Shown here piece after piece: positions 12,620 to 14,017 of a stretch of 14,017 nucleotides of DNA. The stretch is from the NCBI GenBank assembly GCA_002495205.1, contig DAEE01000007.1, positions 19,650-33,666 of the forward strand, in the 5' to 3' direction. Positions within the stretch are counted from its first letter, which is position 1; each line of letters opens with the position of its first letter. A model generated the notes under the pieces. It was not told the origin of the DNA and searched no databases. It saw nothing but the letters and a program-made list of their open reading frames with translations. The position numbers were made by a program, and so were the translations under genes. The DNA is from Thaumarchaeota archaeon UBA183 (lineage in GTDB: Archaea; Thermoproteota; Nitrososphaeria; Nitrososphaerales; UBA183).

Positions 12620-14017
12620 TCAGTAGTTGACCAGGTCGGCGGCCGCTTTCATTATCCTGTCCTTGTTGGGGACGTAGTGGTCCTCGAGTCTCGCCAGCGG
12701 GACCTCGACGTCGAAGCCTGTGACCCTCCTTATGGGCGCCTTCAGCGAGTCCAGGGCCTTGTCCGCCACAGTGGCGGCTATCTCGGCCCCCACCCCGACG
12801 TTCCTCGGGGCCTCGTGGACCACCACCAGGCGTCCCGTCTTGCGTACTGAGCCGAGCACTGTGGGGAAGTCCATGGGGGAGATCGTCCTCAGGTCCACCA
12901 CTTCCGCTGATATCGAGCGCTCTGATTGGAGTGCTTCTCCAGCCTGCAGCGTTGGGGCCATCATTGCCCCGTAGGAGACGAGCGTGATGTCGGCCCCTTC
13001 CCTGGCTATTCGCGCCTTCCCTATGGGGATAAGGTACTCCTCTTCGGGGACGTCCATCTTGGGCGCGTCGTAAATCCTCTTGGGCTCCATGAAGATGACG
13101 GGGTCAGGCTGGAGGAGCGCAGAGGAAAGCAGGCCCTTCGCGTCGTAGGGGTTGGAAGGGATGACCACCTTCAGGCCGGGAGTGTGGGAGAAGTAGGCTT
13201 CAGGGGACTCCGAGTGCAGCTCCGGGGCCTTTATGCCTGCTCCATAGGGGAACCGAATGACCCCCCGGGGGGCGTACCTTCCCCTGGTCCTGTTCCTCAT
13301 CCGGGCAGCGTGCCCGAATATCTGGTCGAAGGCGGGTATGGAAAAGCTGTCGAACTGGAACTCGGCCACTGGTATCATCCCGCCGAGAGATAGACCAACG
13401 AATATGCCGCCGATGCTGAGCTCCGCCAGTGGCGTGTCGAAGACACGCTCGGGACCGAACTCGTCCTGGAGACCTCGGGTGACCTGGAAGACACCGCCGT
13501 TCTTGCCCACGTCCTCCCCGAAGATGACGACCCTGCTGTCCCTGGCCATCCCTTCGCGCAATGCCATGTTGACAGCGTTCCTGATGTTGACCCCTGGTTT
13601 CCCGGCCGCAGGGGCAGGTTCGTTTGTCTCGGCAGGGTGCGAGGGCCTCCCGCCGAACGCGTCCAGCCTCTCTTCGACCAGCGCCGCGGTGGGAGTCGAG
13701 TAGGTGTACTCGAACATCGACGCGGGGTCCGGGGGTGGGGTGGCCCTGTAGGCGGCCACGGCCTCGTCCATGTGCTTCTGTGCCCTCGCGGCGACCGCTT
13801 CCTTCGACCTGTCGTCCAGCAGCCCCCTGGACCTGAGGTACTTCTCGAACCTCGTGATCGGGCTCCGCTTCTCCCACTCAGCGACCTCGTCGGGGGCCTT
13901 CAGCTTGTTCGAGACGAGCTCGGCGGTGGTGTGCGGACCCAGCCTGTAGGTGGAGTACTCAATCAGCGTCGGACCCCCTCCGCGACGCGCCTTTTCCACC
14001 GCGTACTTCGTCACCTC
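12620..14017 (-). CDS. 2-oxoacid dehydrogenase E1, fused alpha-beta chain (5' part missing)
   Basis: This thiamine-diphosphate enzyme decarboxylates a 2-oxoacid and acylates the E2 lipoyl group. The frame is open to the window edge (codon 14015-14017 is GAG), so the ThDP-pyrophosphate-binding part of alpha is outside. Counting from the codon at 14014-14012 (GTG, shown as residue 1), residues 1-120 are the alpha C-terminus: GGGPTLIEYSTYRLGPHTT (12-30), then the helical tail ending MFEYTYSTPTAALVEERLDAF. A Pro/Ala/Glu linker (about 121-140) leads with no stop into a full beta chain: NIRNAVNMALREGM, catalytic GEDVG (Glu167), FDTPLAE (192-198), LHSESPEAYFSH (266-277, His267 and His277) and the transketolase C-terminal domain from about 340. 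Separate alpha and beta genes are the rule in bacterial and archaeal branched-chain and pyruvate complexes of this type, so fusion is notable. E2 follows after 55 bases. Substrate (pyruvate or branched-chain oxoacids) is not resolved. Confidence 0.93.
   Translation of the reverse strand, partial: EVTKYAVEKARRGGGPTLIEYSTYRLGPHTTAELVSNKLKAPDEVAEWEKRSPITRFEKYLRSRGLLDDRSKEAVAARAQKHMDEAVAAYRATPPPDPASMFEYTYSTPTAALVEERLDAFGGRPSHPAETNEPAPAAGKPGVNIRNAVNMALREGMARDSRVVIFGEDVGKNGGVFQVTRGLQDEFGPERVFDTPLAELSIGGIFVGLSLGGMIPVAEFQFDSFSIPAFDQIFGHAARMRNRTRGRYAPRGVIRFPYGAGIKAPELHSESPEAYFSHTPGLKVVIPSNPYDAKGLLSSALLQPDPVIFMEPKRIYDAPKMDVPEEEYLIPIGKARIAREGADITLVSYGAMMAPTLQAGEALQSERSISAEVVDLRTISPMDFPTVLGSVRKTGRLVVVHEAPRNVGVGAEIAATVADKALDSLKAPIRRVTGFDVEVPLARLEDHYVPNKDRIMKAAADLVNY

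Overview
The window is GC-rich archaeal chromosomal DNA, densely packed and almost entirely coding. The ribosomal proteins are clearly of archaeal type (archaeal L3, L4, L23, L2 and S19), and they are preceded by the SPOUT RNA methyltransferase gene that sits next to rpl3 in many archaea. L3 and S19 look most like Thaumarchaeota/Nitrososphaeria (TACK) proteins to my eye. A lipoate-dependent 2-oxoacid dehydrogenase complex would suit a heterotrophic member rather than a typical ammonia oxidiser, but this taxonomic placement is an inference and I could run no search.

Layout. (1) 1-2140, plus strand: a metal-uptake ABC operon of the zinc/manganese (ABC-3) type, in the order binding protein (3' end only), ATPase, permease, with 1-3 nt gaps. 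(2) 2150-3454, minus strand: an MFS transporter of unknown substrate, convergent with the permease and divergent from the next gene. (3) 3551-7582, plus strand: SPOUT methyltransferase, then L3-L4-L23-L2-S19, the last five separated by 0-3 nt. The ribosomal cluster stops after S19; L22, S3 and the rest of the usual archaeal series are not there. (4) 7611-14017, minus strand, read right to left: a 2-oxoacid dehydrogenase E1 with alpha and beta parts fused in one chain (5' end beyond the window), lipoyl E2, dihydrolipoamide dehydrogenase E3, octanoyltransferase LipB overlapping E3 by 4 nt, and a P5C-dehydrogenase-like aldehyde dehydrogenase.

How the genes work together. Region 4 is a nearly self-contained lipoate-dependent oxidation unit: E1 decarboxylates a 2-oxoacid, E2 transfers the acyl group to CoA through its lipoyl lysine, E3 reoxidises the lipoyl group with NAD+, and LipB supplies the octanoyl precursor of lipoate to E2. 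The lipoyl synthase is not in the window. Region 1 imports a divalent metal. Region 3 makes large- and small-subunit ribosomal proteins and an RNA-modifying enzyme.

There is no stretch of 300 bases without a gene; the longest gap is the 96-base divergent region 3455-3550. I see no tRNA, rRNA, CRISPR array, insertion sequence or sign of recent gene transfer. Nothing here looks like a wholly new system. The points most worth checking are the break in the ribosomal cluster after S19, the fused E1, and LipB coupled to E3 in an archaeon.
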